A stretch of 64,000 nucleotides of DNA from CAZNPL01 sp964574815 (GCA_964574815.1 CAZNPL010000019.1:1-64000); one strand, 5' to 3'. Positions 38,063-47,449 are shown, counted from the first letter of the stretch. Notes: a model not told the origin generated them from the letters alone. Made by a program: numbers and translations.

Positions 38063-39460
38063 TTACCGCGGTTCGGTCATTTGTCTTGGGTCGAGGGCCT
38101 GGTTGAGTTCCTCTTCGCTGAGCACCTTCTTTTCGAGGGCGACCTGGCGGACGGTTTTGCCGGTTTCGTGGGCCTCCTTGGCGATGGCGGCGGCTTTGTC
38201 GTAGCCGATGCGGGGAGCGAGGCTGGTGCACATGGCCAATGACTGCTCGACGAGCTCCTCGCAGCGCTCGACATTCGCTTCGATGCCGGCGACGCAGCGG
38301 TCATTGAAAACCTGGGCGGCGTTGGCGAGGAGGCGGATGGACTCGAGCAGGTTGTGAGCGATCAATGGCATGCCGACGTTGAGCTCGAAGTAGCTCTCCC
38401 GGCAGCCCATGACGATAGCGTGGTCGTTGCCGGCGACCTGACCGGCCACCTGGATGACCATCTCGCACATCACCGGGTTGACCTTGCCGGGCATGATGCT
38501 CGATCCGGGTTGAGTGGCCGGGATCTTCAGCTCGCCGATGCCGCAGCGCGGGCCGCTCCCCAGCAGGCGAATGTCGTTGGCAATCTTCGACAGGCTGACC
38601 GCGATGGTGCGGAGTTGGCCGCTTGCCTCGCACACGGCGTCCTTGGCGGCCTGGGCCTCGCAGTGGTTCTTGGCCTCGACGAAATCGAGGCCGGTCGCAT
38701 GAGAAAGCGCCTTGCACATGCGTCTGCCGAACTCGGGGTGCGTGTTGATGCCGGTGCCGACGGCGGTGCCGCCGATGGCAAGTTCGCGCAGGGCGTCGAT
38801 GGCCTTCCGCGCACGAGTAAAGGCGAGCTCGGCTTGCGTCGCGTAACCGTAGAACACTTGACCCAAGCGCACGGGGGTCGCGTCCTGAAGATGGGTCCTG
38901 CCGATTTTGACGATGTCGTCGAACGCCTGAGCCTTGGCTGTCAGGCCGTTACGAAGAGGTCCGAGCGCGGGCCTCAGATCCTCCTTGATAGCCGTGGCGG
39001 CGGCCACGTGGATGGCCGTCGGGATCACGTCGTTGGATGATTGGCCGAGGTTCACGTGATCGTTGGGGTGAACGGGATCGCGAGATCCGATCCTTCCACC
39101 GGCCAGCTCGATGGCTCGATTGCTGATCACCTCGTTGGCGTTCATGTTGGAGCTGGTGCCGGAGCCGGTCTGGAAGACATCGAGCACGAAGTGATCGTCG
39201 AGCTTTCCGTCAACGACCTCTCCGGCGGCGCGGTCGATCAGGTCGGCAAGCTGCGGATCGAGACGGCCGAGATCCTTGTTGACCCGGGCGGCACATTGTT
39301 TGACGAGCCCGAGGGCACGGATGAAAGGGCGGCCGAAGCGATAGCCGCTGATGGGAAAGTTCTCGACCGCTCGCTGGGTCTGAGCGCCCCAGTAGGCCGT
39401 CGCGGGCACGGTCATCTCGCCCATGCTGTCCTTCTCTGTTCTTGTCTCTTTGGTCATCAT
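38063..39460 (-). CDS. fumC: Class II fumarate hydratase
   Basis: 465 residues from the ATG at 39460 (GGAG just upstream); an in-frame TTG at 39478 is less likely. It shows TSSNMNANEVISNRA, VHPNDHVNLGQSSNDVIPTA, GRTHLQDATPVRLGQ and the signature GSSIMPGKVNPVMCEM, whose serine loop is catalytic. It hydrates fumarate to L-malate in the TCA cycle as a metal-free tetramer. It is the last of three same-strand fumarase genes, 85 bases after the class I beta subunit. Confidence 0.97.
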   Translation of the reverse strand: MMTKETRTEKDSMGEMTVPATAYWGAQTQRAVENFPISGYRFGRPFIRALGLVKQCAARVNKDLGRLDPQLADLIDRAAGEVVDGKLDDHFVLDVFQTGSGTSSNMNANEVISNRAIELAGGRIGSRDPVHPNDHVNLGQSSNDVIPTAIHVAAATAIKEDLRPALGPLRNGLTAKAQAFDDIVKIGRTHLQDATPVRLGQVFYGYATQAELAFTRARKAIDALRELAIGGTAVGTGINTHPEFGRRMCKALSHATGLDFVEAKNHCEAQAAKDAVCEASGQLRTIAVSLSKIANDIRLLGSGPRCGIGELKIPATQPGSSIMPGKVNPVMCEMVIQVAGQVAGNDHAIVMGCRESYFELNVGMPLIAHNLLESIRLLANAAQVFNDRCVAGIEANVERCEELVEQSLAMCTSLAPRIGYDKAAAIAKEAHETGKTVRQVALEKKVLSEEELNQALDPRQMTEPR

Positions 39461-39545
39461 GGGCTCCGTTGGCGTCAATACACGCGCACTGTCGACGGCC
39501 TTCGTCTTCCGGCCCGTTCAGTCGCGACGACGGGGTAATGCGATC

Positions 39546-40163
39546 CTATCCGGCGAGGAGCTCCTGGAGCTTGGCTTCGGAGTTTGTCCGAACCTCTTCA
39601 TGCAGGCTGCGGCCGTGCGAGTCCATCGTGACAACGCAGGGGAAATCCTCGACGCGGATCTTCCAGAAAGCCTCGGGCACGCCGAACTCCAGCTTGTACA
39701 CGTCCAGGACCTCCTTGCAGCACTCGCCGATCAGCGTGGCCGCACCGCCGATCGCGTGAAGGTAGGCCGCTCCGTGATCACGGCAGGCGGCCAGCGTCTT
39801 GTCCCGCATGCCGCCCTTGCCGATCACGCCGCGAAGTCCGAAGTGGGCGATCACGTCGGCCTGGTAGGGTTCCTCGCGGATGCTGGTGGTGGGTCCGGCG
39901 GCGACGAACTCGTAGCGACCGTCTTCGTGCTTTTTCACGACCGGCCCGCAGTGGTAGATGACCGAACCGTTCAGGCCCGCCTTGAGGATTGCGTACAGTT
40001 CGCGTTCGGAATCGGGACACTCGCCCTTGATAAAGTTATCGACCATGTATTTGTGCGCGGCGTCGCGGCCGGTGAACATGACACCGTTGAGCGTCACTTG
40101 GTCGCCCACCTTGAGGGACCGAATCTGCTCCTCGCGGATCGGAATCGTCAGTTTGGTCGGCAT
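39546..40163 (-). CDS. Class I fumarase beta subunit (C-terminal half)
   Basis: 205 residues from the ATG at 40163. KSLKVGDQVTLNGVMFTGRDAAHKY-type N-terminus (RSLKVGDQVTLNGVMFTGRD here), GPVVKKHEDGRYEFVAAGPT, TTSIREEPYQADVIAHFGLR and GKGGM. It matches the C-terminal half of E. coli FumA/TtdB. With the alpha subunit 35 bases upstream it would form a 4Fe-4S fumarase or a related hydro-lyase such as tartrate dehydratase; the sequence alone does not separate these. Confidence 0.9.
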   Translation of the reverse strand: MPTKLTIPIREEQIRSLKVGDQVTLNGVMFTGRDAAHKYMVDNFIKGECPDSERELYAILKAGLNGSVIYHCGPVVKKHEDGRYEFVAAGPTTSIREEPYQADVIAHFGLRGVIGKGGMRDKTLAACRDHGAAYLHAIGGAATLIGECCKEVLDVYKLEFGVPEAFWKIRVEDFPCVVTMDSHGRSLHEEVRTNSEAKLQELLAG

Positions 40164-40198
40164 TCTCTGATCTCCGAATACGTCAGGCGGACGCCGCG

Positions 40199-41074
40199 CT
40201 AGGGCGACTCGATGGTTACCTGATCGCCGTTGATGGTCATGACCTTGCGGCGGTCGGCCCAGCACATGTATGCGACTGAAACGAAGAACGATGCGGGCAC
40301 GCGGTGGAGCTGCGCCATTTTGACGCCCAGCACAGTCGTGGAGCCGCCGAATCCCATCGGCCCGATGCCCAGTTCGTTGATCTCCTTGTGCAACCGCTTC
40401 TCGACGGCGTCAAGCTCGGGATCCGCGTTGTGATCTTCGAGGGGTCGGAACAGCTGTTCTTTGGCCTTGATCATGCTGGTGGCCCGGTCTCCGCCGACTC
40501 CCACGCCGAGAATGCCCGGGGCGCACCCGAGACCCTGAGCCTTGCATGCGGCGTCCAGCACCGCCTTGCGAACGCCGGCCAGATCACGGGTCGCAGGGAA
40601 GTCGGGCGAGGGCAGGCTGTACTGACACCCGCAATTCTCGGAGCCGCCGCCCTTCAGCATGAGCGCGACTTTCAGATGGTCCTGATCCCATTCTTCAAAA
40701 TGAACGACGGGGAACTCCTCGCCGGTGTTGTCTCCGCTGTTCTTGCCCGAGAGTGCATCGACGGCGTTCGGGCGCAGGTACGACTTCTCCGTCGCGATCC
40801 GCACGGCGCGAAGCGCCTGATCGCGCAGCTCGCGCTGCGACACGCCCACCGGGTGCCAGATGTAAAACACCGGCGTTCCGGTATCCTGGCAGATGGGCCG
40901 GGAGGTTTCGCGCGACAGGCGCACGTTGTCCAGGACGCTCAGCAGAGCGCCCTTGGCTGCAGAGTTGTCCTGCTCGCGCTCGCACGCACTCTGAAGGGCT
41001 TCTTCCACGTCCGGGGAAAGATCCGTCGATGCGGATCGAATCAACTCGACTAGATGATCGGTGATATCCTGCAT
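40199..41074 (-). CDS. Class I fumarase alpha subunit (iron-sulfur)
   Basis: 291 residues from the ATG at 41074. RPICQDTGTPVFYIWHPVG, ENCGCQYSLPS and GCAPGILGVGVGGDRATSM carry the conserved cysteines for the 4Fe-4S cluster, as in FumA/TtdA. It works with the beta subunit directly downstream. The product is oxygen-sensitive in known members, whereas the adjacent FumC type is not, so the two may serve different oxygen conditions. The divergent ABC gene starts at 41312, leaving 237 bases for both promoters. Confidence 0.93.
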   Translation of the reverse strand: MQDITDHLVELIRSASTDLSPDVEEALQSACEREQDNSAAKGALLSVLDNVRLSRETSRPICQDTGTPVFYIWHPVGVSQRELRDQALRAVRIATEKSYLRPNAVDALSGKNSGDNTGEEFPVVHFEEWDQDHLKVALMLKGGGSENCGCQYSLPSPDFPATRDLAGVRKAVLDAACKAQGLGCAPGILGVGVGGDRATSMIKAKEQLFRPLEDHNADPELDAVEKRLHKEINELGIGPMGFGGSTTVLGVKMAQLHRVPASFFVSVAYMCWADRRKVMTINGDQVTIESP

Positions 41075-41311
41075 GGGAAGGCCTCGCACGTTTCGTTTCC
41101 GATCGCACTGATGCGCCAAACCATTATGCACTCAGCCTGCGGCGTGGCAAGCGATGACAACTGGCGCCGATCCCGCCCGGCCGGCCTGAACTCTGGCCCG
41201 CTGCCGCCCCTTCACGAGTACGCCCTCGGTGGCTACCCTTGGGCCCACGGCAGGCATCGGAAACACCGTGCGGTTCCGGCGCCGGCCCGCCCCCGGATCG
41301 ACCGCACCGGC

Positions 41312-42076
41312 ATGGACACAATCTCCGTCGACAACCTGGTGAAGGTTTTCCCGACACCCGACGGCCGCGAGAAACGAGCCGTGGACGACATCTCGTTTCG
41401 CGTACAGGCCGGGCACATCTACGGCCTGCTCGGACCCAACGGAGCCGGAAAAACAACGACCCTTCGCATGATCAGCGGGTTGGTGACGCCCACCTCCGGG
41501 ACAGCCCGCGTCGCCGGGCATGACGTGATCGCTGAGCCTTTGGCGGTCAAACGGTCGATCGGCTTCCTCACGGCCAACACCGGCTTGTATCAGCGGCTCA
41601 CGCCACGCGACGTCTTTCGCTATTTCGGCGAGCTGCAGGGGTTCACGCGCGAACGAGCCGAAGCCCGAGCCGACGAGCTCATTCAGTGGCTGGAAATGAG
41701 GGACTTCGCGGATTTGCGATGCGGGGCGCTTTCGACGGGACAGAAACAGAGAACCAACATCGGCCGCGCGCTGGTGGCCGACCCCCCGGTGCTGATCATG
41801 GACGAACCGACGCTGGGGCTCGATGTTCTGAGTAACCGGATGATTCTGGAGTTCATCAGTCGCGAGCGCAACGCGGGCAAAACGATCATCTTGAGCACAC
41901 ATTATCTCGACGAAGCCGAGGACATGTGTGACCTGATCGGCCTGCTTCACAACGGGCGGATTGTCGCGGAGGGCACACTCGATGCATTGCGGGCACAAAC
42001 CGGCGAGCAGCGGCTCAGTGCGATCTTTCTCGACTTGGTGAGCCGCAACCAGCCCTCGCAACCAGTGAAACAATGA
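41312..42076 (+). CDS. ABC transporter ATP-binding protein, NatA-like
   Basis: 254 residues. GLLGPNGAGKTTTLRMISGL (Walker A), NTGLYQRLTPRDVFRYFGEL, LSTGQKQRTNIGRALV (signature) and VLIMDEPTLGLDVL (Walker B) define a single nucleotide-binding domain. With STHYLDEAEDMCDLIGLLHNG it fits the NatA/ABC-2 drug or sodium exporter type. The ATG at 41312 starts at the domain; the open frame extends to 41054 without support. Its end overlaps the permease start by four bases (ATGA). Confidence 0.93.
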   Translation: MDTISVDNLVKVFPTPDGREKRAVDDISFRVQAGHIYGLLGPNGAGKTTTLRMISGLVTPTSGTARVAGHDVIAEPLAVKRSIGFLTANTGLYQRLTPRDVFRYFGELQGFTRERAEARADELIQWLEMRDFADLRCGALSTGQKQRTNIGRALVADPPVLIMDEPTLGLDVLSNRMILEFISRERNAGKTIILSTHYLDEAEDMCDLIGLLHNGRIVAEGTLDALRAQTGEQRLSAIFLDLVSRNQPSQPVKQ

Positions 42077-44187
42077 ACTTCCAGCGGGCCAGAACAGTCT
42101 ACCTCAAAGAACTCACCGACATGGTGCGCGATCATCGCACCATGGCCGCGATGGTGATCGTCCCGATCGTTCTTTATCCGTTGATCCTCCTGGGCGGCGT
42201 CCAGGCCGTCAGCACTCAGGTGACCGAAGCCGAAGTCGAGGAGGTCGTTCTCGGTTTCAAGCGCGAGGCGGACTGGGAGGAGGTGATCAGACCCCTGCTG
42301 CAACAGGAGCAGATGATCATCGACCAATGGCGACGCGAGACGCGTGCAGAGCAGACGGACGAAACGAGCATCGCCCTGCCGACGCCTCTGGCCGAGATGC
42401 TCGCACCCCCCAAAGGCCCCTATGACGATCTGCGCGAGAAGGTGCGCCAGCACGTAGTGCACTGCGGTGTGGTCGTCGAGGACGCCGGCTGGCTGGGCGG
42501 TTCCGATGAGCCGGTGGCACTGAACATCTACTACCAGCCGGAGTACATGCGCGGCGAGCTCGCGGCCCGGCGCCTCAAAGAGGCCTTGCAGCGGGTCGCC
42601 AGGTGGCGGGTCGAAACCCAACTGCAGATTCTGAACGTGGATCCGTGGATCGTGGACCCGATCAAAGTCGGTGACGAGCTGCTGACGACCTCCGGCTCGG
42701 TGCTCGGCCTGATCCTGCCGTTGATTCTGGTTTTGATGACCATCACCGGGGCGATCTACCCGGCGATCGATCTCACGGCGGGCGAACGCGAACGCGGGAC
42801 GCTCGAATCCCTGATGGTCTGTCCGGTGCCGGTGATCGACCTGATCATCGGCAAGTTCCTCGTGGTCACCACCATTTCCGTGGCCGGCGCGGCGTTGAAT
42901 CTGGCCAGCGTAATGGCGACGGTTTACTTTGGGGGCATCGAGCGCGCCCTCGACGCCGACGGGTCGGGGGCGGGAGGATTCCCGCTTCACGCCATTCCAA
43001 TCGTTCTGGTGAGCCTCATTCCATTTGCCGTGTTCATGTCGGCGATCATGATCGCGGTCTGCAGTTGCGCCCGCACGTTCAAGGAGGCGCAGAACTACGT
43101 GACGCCGGTGATCATCGCCGTGGTCGTGCTGGGAGGCATCGCGGCGCTGCCGGCCGCCAAGCTCGAAGGTGTCATGCAGGTGACGCCGGTGGCCAACATG
43201 GTCCTGCTGACGCGCGAGTTGTTCTCCGGGGCGGCGATTCCCCCGTCGGCCTTTGCGTGGGTGCTTCTCTCGACCAGCCTTTACGCCGTGGCGGCCGTGG
43301 GCGTTGCGGCCCACGTTTTCGGACGGGAATCGGTGGTTTTCTCCGACACGCTGTCGGTCGGCGCGCTGCTGAGCAGGCGGATGCTCAAACCTCGATCTTA
43401 CCCCTCTCTGACTACAGTTTCGCTCTGCACCGCCCTTCTGTTCCCGGTCTGGTTCTACGTGCAGGGCGTGCTGCAGTTCGGCGGCGACCCGGCAGCCCAC
43501 AACGTCATCCGAGGAACGGCGCTCCTGATGCCCCTGTGCTTTGTCGCTGCTCCGTATGCAATCCTCAAATTCCGAAAGGTCTTCGCTCGGACGACTTTCG
43601 CACTCACCATCCCCAAGACAAGGCCGATGTTGGGCGCGGTCCTGATCGGCTGTGCAGCCTGGGTCGTTGTCCACGAGGTCTACGTGTTGCAGCACATGAT
43701 CTTCGGCAGCCCCCCCGGCCTGGTCGAAACGAACGAGGCGATGGCCGAGGCGCTGAAGGGTATTTCGGCGGCGACCGTGTTCGTCGTTCTGGCGATCATC
43801 CCGGCCGTGTGTGAGGAGCTCTTCTTTCGCGGCTTTCTGTTGAGCGGCCTGGCACAGTCCATCCGACCTGGGCGGGCGATCCTCTGGTCCGCAGCGGCTT
43901 TTGCAGCGTTTCACTTCTACATCTTCCGCTTTGCAGCCACCGCGGGACTTGGCGTTCTGATGGGATGGGCACGCTGGCGCTCAGGGTCCATCTGGCCGGC
44001 GATCACGATACACGCGATACACAACGGCCTGCTCGTGGCCAGCTTCCTGTGGCCGGAGATTCTGTCGTGGGCGGCTCTAACCGAGGACGACCCGTGGGCG
44101 CACTTGCCCGTCACAATGGTGGCGGGCTCGGTGGCCGTGGTCACGACAGGGGTGCTCTTGATTCGATCCGGGTCGCGTCAAAGTTGA
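42073..44187 (+). CDS. ABC-2 permease fused to CPBP intramembrane protease
   Basis: 704 residues. Residues 1-440 are a NatB/ABC-2 permease: TVYLKELTDMVRDHRTMAAM, a large extracytoplasmic loop (about 55-200), then six helices including ITGAIYPAIDLTAGERERGTLESLM. Residues 440-700 add further helices and a CPBP (type II CAAX prenyl protease-like) domain with the three motifs: EELFFRGFLLSG (about 581-592), FAAFHFY and HAIHNG. The glutamates and histidines required in the family are present. It pairs with the upstream ATPase. The protease may process the exported peptide or a regulator. Confidence 0.88.
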   Translation: MNFQRARTVYLKELTDMVRDHRTMAAMVIVPIVLYPLILLGGVQAVSTQVTEAEVEEVVLGFKREADWEEVIRPLLQQEQMIIDQWRRETRAEQTDETSIALPTPLAEMLAPPKGPYDDLREKVRQHVVHCGVVVEDAGWLGGSDEPVALNIYYQPEYMRGELAARRLKEALQRVARWRVETQLQILNVDPWIVDPIKVGDELLTTSGSVLGLILPLILVLMTITGAIYPAIDLTAGERERGTLESLMVCPVPVIDLIIGKFLVVTTISVAGAALNLASVMATVYFGGIERALDADGSGAGGFPLHAIPIVLVSLIPFAVFMSAIMIAVCSCARTFKEAQNYVTPVIIAVVVLGGIAALPAAKLEGVMQVTPVANMVLLTRELFSGAAIPPSAFAWVLLSTSLYAVAAVGVAAHVFGRESVVFSDTLSVGALLSRRMLKPRSYPSLTTVSLCTALLFPVWFYVQGVLQFGGDPAAHNVIRGTALLMPLCFVAAPYAILKFRKVFARTTFALTIPKTRPMLGAVLIGCAAWVVVHEVYVLQHMIFGSPPGLVETNEAMAEALKGISAATVFVVLAIIPAVCEELFFRGFLLSGLAQSIRPGRAILWSAAAFAAFHFYIFRFAATAGLGVLMGWARWRSGSIWPAITIHAIHNGLLVASFLWPEILSWAALTEDDPWAHLPVTMVAGSVAVVTTGVLLIRSGSRQS

Positions 44188-44546
44188 TCGGAATCGAGGC
44201 GGCCTTGCCCCCCCCTAAGCAGGAGCCGGATGCGGGTGAATCCGCAGTGAATCAGCACTTGGATTCCCCTGCTGCTTCAATTCTAAAACCTCCGGAAAAA
44301 CCAACGAACGATTGCCGCCCCATACCCGGAGCAACTTGTTCAATTGAAGGAGAATCCTTGAATTGTGGCACCGAATTGGTACGTATGAATATGCAGGCAG
44401 AGAGTCGGCCATGGCGTACTTGCTAGAGCCGGTGGAGTGTGCGCAGTCCCCAGGGACACGCCCCCTGACAGCTTGGACGCGCTGAGGCCTCTCGCATGAG
44501 AGCTGAATTGCGAATGCCGCGGCGTTCCCGTATGCTTGCCTTGTTG
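44188..44546. other. Intergenic region ahead of the first prepilin
   Basis: No gene is supported here. It holds a C8 run near 44207, a small CTCTCGCATGAGAG hairpin around 44490-44505, and the motif CCGAATTGGTACGTAT at 44371-44386, about 250 bases before the start codon. That motif recurs, with one change, at a similar distance ahead of the fourth prepilin. It may be part of a promoter or regulator site. Confidence 0.5.
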
Positions 44547-44622
44547 CCCGGGTTGTTGGGTACGTTTTACCCGCCCCTGCAGCAGTATCATTCATCATAG
44601 TTTGTTTTTGGAGGCCTGGATT
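44547..44622 (+). promoter_or_regulatory. Structured 5' leader, prepilin copy 1
   Basis: GCCCGGG (44547-44553) pairs partly (five of seven bases) with CCCCTGC (44575-44581). Inside it, TGGGTA (44558-44563) pairs with TACCCG (44569-44574). Six bases later comes ATCATTCATCATAGT, then a T-rich stretch, GGAGG and the ATG eight bases on. The other three copies have the same order. This copy has the weakest outer helix. Confidence 0.6.
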
Positions 44623-45693
44623 ATGAGTACTGTCACATGTCGTGGGCGGCCCCGCCGCCGCAGTTCGAAGCGACACACGGCCTTTACGCTCATCGAGCTG
44701 CTGGTCGTCGTGTCCATTATTGCCCTGCTCATCAGCATCCTTCTTCCTTCGCTGAAGAAGGCACGCGAGCAGGCCAAGCGGGTAGTCTGCAACTCCAGCT
44801 TGAAAGGCGTCGCAACCGCGGGCAACACGTACGCGGCCAGCGACAGGAACGAGATGTCTTTCCCGGTTCACCCGCTGATGGGTCAGCTTCAAGGTGCGTT
44901 GGGATCGTATGAATGGGGCGGCAAGTCCGGCAAGGGCGAACCCCAGCAGGGCCGCCAAGCGGTTACCTCCATGTGGGGAACCATGATGGGCCGAGGCCCG
45001 GCAACTCGTGGCCTGAACCCGGTCATCTACAAGGGCGGGTTTACCGACTACCAGCGCGACCCGGGTCCGAACCAGATCAACTGGAAGAACGACATGGAGC
45101 TGGACGTGCCGATCTTCAAGTGCCCCTCCGACCGCGGATATACCGGGCACCATTACTCGGCGTGGCAGCAGTCCCGGCTCTCGTCGTATGATCACTACGG
45201 CAACAGCTACTCGGCCAGCACCTCGTGGATCGGACGTCCGGGAGCCGGTTGCGTATTGGAGAGCAACTCGGCGTTCCTGAAGCCGATCTCGCGCGTGCCC
45301 AATCCGGCAAACACGATCTACTTTATTGAGAACGCCGGCCGGTTCGGGTACCGCATGAACTACGGCGCGGACGGCTGCGACTCGTTGTCCGGCGCACTGG
45401 GTTCGGACGTGGACTCCATCATCAAGGGCTGGCACGGCCGTCCGTGGACGTTCGAGGTCTCCTTTGTCGACGGCCACGGTGGCACGATCGTGATGGAAGG
45501 CCACCAGCAGCCGCAGCCGCGGCTCTCGAGTTACCCCGATTGTGCTTCGGAGGATCCGGAGCAATGTTACCAGATCTGGCACTGCGTGATTTTCCGTGGC
45601 CCCGGCTGGCAGATCGATACCCTGCCGGCGCCCTCGGTGAGGACGCCGATGCCATGCGGCGGCAGCGGCGGAGTCGTGAATCCGATCCGCTGA
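44623..45693 (+). CDS. Prepilin-type protein, tandem copy 1
   Basis: 356 residues. A short basic leader (RGRPRRRSSKRHTA) ends before FTLIELLVVVSIIALLISIL, the type III/IV prepilin signal: Phe at +1, Glu at +5, hydrophobic helix. The globular part has CNSSLKGVATAGNTYAA, FKCPSDRGYTGHHY and GWHGRPWTFEVSFVDGHGG, of the H...DG class abundant in Planctomycetes. It should be cleaved by a prepilin peptidase and assembled into a pilus or pseudopilus. The cysteines suggest disulfides. The ATG at 44623 has GGAGG upstream. It is almost identical to copy 2, differing at roughly ten residues. Confidence 0.92.
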   Translation: MSTVTCRGRPRRRSSKRHTAFTLIELLVVVSIIALLISILLPSLKKAREQAKRVVCNSSLKGVATAGNTYAASDRNEMSFPVHPLMGQLQGALGSYEWGGKSGKGEPQQGRQAVTSMWGTMMGRGPATRGLNPVIYKGGFTDYQRDPGPNQINWKNDMELDVPIFKCPSDRGYTGHHYSAWQQSRLSSYDHYGNSYSASTSWIGRPGAGCVLESNSAFLKPISRVPNPANTIYFIENAGRFGYRMNYGADGCDSLSGALGSDVDSIIKGWHGRPWTFEVSFVDGHGGTIVMEGHQQPQPRLSSYPDCASEDPEQCYQIWHCVIFRGPGWQIDTLPAPSVRTPMPCGGSGGVVNPIR

Positions 45694-45760
45694 TCGGCAA
45701 AGTCACCGTTTCGCCCTGACCGGTTGCTCGATCGGTCGCACCAGGCGTGAACGAAAATGC

Positions 45761-45802
45761 GCCTCGCTCACCCGCTCGTCCGGGCTGAGCGGGGCTTCTT
45801 CT
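45761..45802 (+). terminator. Rho-independent-like terminator, copy 1
   Basis: GCCTCGCTCA CCCG, a six-base loop, CGGG C TGAGCGGGGC form a 14-pair stem with one G-U pair, followed by TTCTTCTT. The GCCTCGC stem start recurs after the next two prepilin copies, and GCCCCGC after the fourth. Confidence 0.8.
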
Positions 45803-46305
45803 TGCGCAGCCGCCCGAACCAGAACGGCTCCAGCAGGGGCAACCAGGCCCCGGATTCTCGATCTCGAACTTGGATTGCTGAGCGTGGGGACCCAGCAGCC
45901 CACCCAAGCCGTTGTTGCCGCATCTGCTGGAGCAAGTTCAGACCAAGTGTACCTTCACCCCTTATAGGTGACGCGAGTGGTGCGCTTGTCCGAAGCGCCG
46001 CGACAAGCCCGACGCTGCATCTGGCTCGAAAGCGCTCGAACGCGTGATTTCCAACAGGGGTAGAATGCTGGGCGGAAAAAAAACGTCGAAATTTTTGCTA
46101 TCTAGGCGGGAATCCCGGTTCATCGCGGCGTGACCGGCGATTAAAATAGCTTGTTTGAAGGGTCGAGTGCCGCCCGACGGCGTGGCGGGTTCGCCCGCGC
46201 AGCCTTCGGGAAGTCGTGCCCTTTGGCGAAGCGGAAACTCCGGGAGCGTCTCCCGCGAAGACCCGTTCTGGGCTCAACGGAGCGCCCTGACCTTTTCGCC
46301 GTGTA
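45803..46305. other. Intergenic region before prepilin copy 2
   Basis: About 500 bases with no convincing gene. It contains an A8 run with an AT-rich patch (46077-46105) and a GC-rich stretch with several short inverted repeats (46190-46270). The promoter of copy 2 should lie here. Small open frames on the plus strand lack protein-like composition. Confidence 0.5.
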
Positions 46306-46378
46306 GCACGGGTGAACGGGTCCTGGTGACCCGCCTGTGCACTTAAATCATCCGTTATAGTTTTTGGAGGCTTGGATT
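46306..46378 (+). promoter_or_regulatory. Structured 5' leader, prepilin copy 2
   Basis: Outer arms GCACGGG (46306-46312) and CCTGTGC (46334-46340) pair over seven bases with one G-U. Inner arms CGGGTC (46317-46322) and GACCCG (46328-46333) pair over six, with loop CTGGT. ACTTAA then ATCATCCGTTATAGT follow, a diverged form of the shared block, and GGAGG precedes the ATG. The outer pair A-T here replaces G-C in copies 3 and 4, a compensatory change. Confidence 0.7.
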
Positions 46379-47449
46379 ATGAGTACTGTCACATGTCGTG
46401 GGCGGCCCCGCCGCCGCAGTTCGAAGCGACACACGGCCTTTACGCTCATCGAGCTGCTGGTCGTCGTGTCAATTATCGCCTTGCTCATCAGCATCCTCCT
46501 TCCTTCGCTGAAGAAGGCACGTGAGCAGGCCAAACGGGTCGTCTGCAACTCCAGCTTGAAAGGCGTCGCGACCGCGGGCAACACATACGCGGCCAGCGAC
46601 AGGAACGAGATGTCGTTCCCCGTTCACCCACTGATGGGGCAGCTCCAGGGTGCGCTGGGAGCCTATGAGTGGGGCGGCAAGTCCGGCAAGGGCGAACCCC
46701 AGCAAGGCCGCCAGGCGGTTACCTCCATGTGGGGAACCATGATGGGCCGAGGCCCGGCAACACGTGGCCTGAACCCGGTCATCTACAAGGGCGGGTTTAC
46801 GGACTACCAGCGCGACCCGGGTCCGAACCAGATCAACTGGAAGAACGACATGGAGCTGGACGTGCCGATCTTCAAATGCCCTTCGGACCGTGGCTACACT
46901 GGGCACCATTACCAGGCGTGGCAGCAGTCCCGGCTCTCGTCGTACGATCACTACGGCAACAGCTACTCGGCCAACACTTCGTGGATCGGCGTTCCCGGCG
47001 CGGGGTGTGTGCTGGAGAGCAACTCGGCGTTCCTGAAGCCGATCTCGCGCGTGCCGAACCCCGCGAACACACTGTACTTTATTGAAAACGCCGGTCGATT
47101 CGGCTGGCGGATGAACTACGGCGCGGACGGTTGTGACTCGTTGTCGGGACAACTGGGGGCCGACGTGGACTCCATCATCAAGGGCTGGCACGGCCGTCCG
47201 TGGACGTTCGAGGTCTCCTTTGTCGACGGCCACGGTGGCACGATCGTGATGGAAGGCCACCAGCAGCCGCAGCCGCGGCTCTCGAGTTACCCCGATTGTG
47301 CTTCGGAGGATCCGGAGCAATGTTACCAGTTCTGGCACTGCGTGATTATCCGCGGTCCAGGCTGGCAGATTGATACGTTGCCGGCGCCGTCGGTGAGAAC
47401 CAATATGCCGTGCGGCGGAAGCGGCGGCGTGGTGAACCCGGTGCGGTAA
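46379..47449 (+). CDS. Prepilin-type protein, tandem copy 2
   Basis: 356 residues, the nearest relative of copy 1 (same leader peptide and same helix). Differences cluster in the second half: GAYEW for GSYEW, HHYQAW for HHYSAW, SANTSWIGVPGAGC for SASTSWIGRPGAGC, and WRMN for YRMN. The nucleotide sequence also carries scattered silent third-base changes, so this is not a very recent exact copy. The ATG at 46379 is preferred to the TTG at 46364, which lies inside the ribosome binding site. Confidence 0.92.
   Translation: MSTVTCRGRPRRRSSKRHTAFTLIELLVVVSIIALLISILLPSLKKAREQAKRVVCNSSLKGVATAGNTYAASDRNEMSFPVHPLMGQLQGALGAYEWGGKSGKGEPQQGRQAVTSMWGTMMGRGPATRGLNPVIYKGGFTDYQRDPGPNQINWKNDMELDVPIFKCPSDRGYTGHHYQAWQQSRLSSYDHYGNSYSANTSWIGVPGAGCVLESNSAFLKPISRVPNPANTLYFIENAGRFGWRMNYGADGCDSLSGQLGADVDSIIKGWHGRPWTFEVSFVDGHGGTIVMEGHQQPQPRLSSYPDCASEDPEQCYQFWHCVIIRGPGWQIDTLPAPSVRTNMPCGGSGGVVNPVR

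Noticed and set aside
41947..43914. Minus-strand open frame of 655 codons over the permease gene
   Set aside because: Gln/Arg/His/Asp-rich antisense of a membrane protein, a typical artefact in GC-rich DNA.
46150..46300. Possible cyclic-di-GMP (GEMM) riboswitch ahead of prepilin copy 2
   Set aside because: GC-rich inverted repeats are present, but the conserved GEMM core sequences are not.
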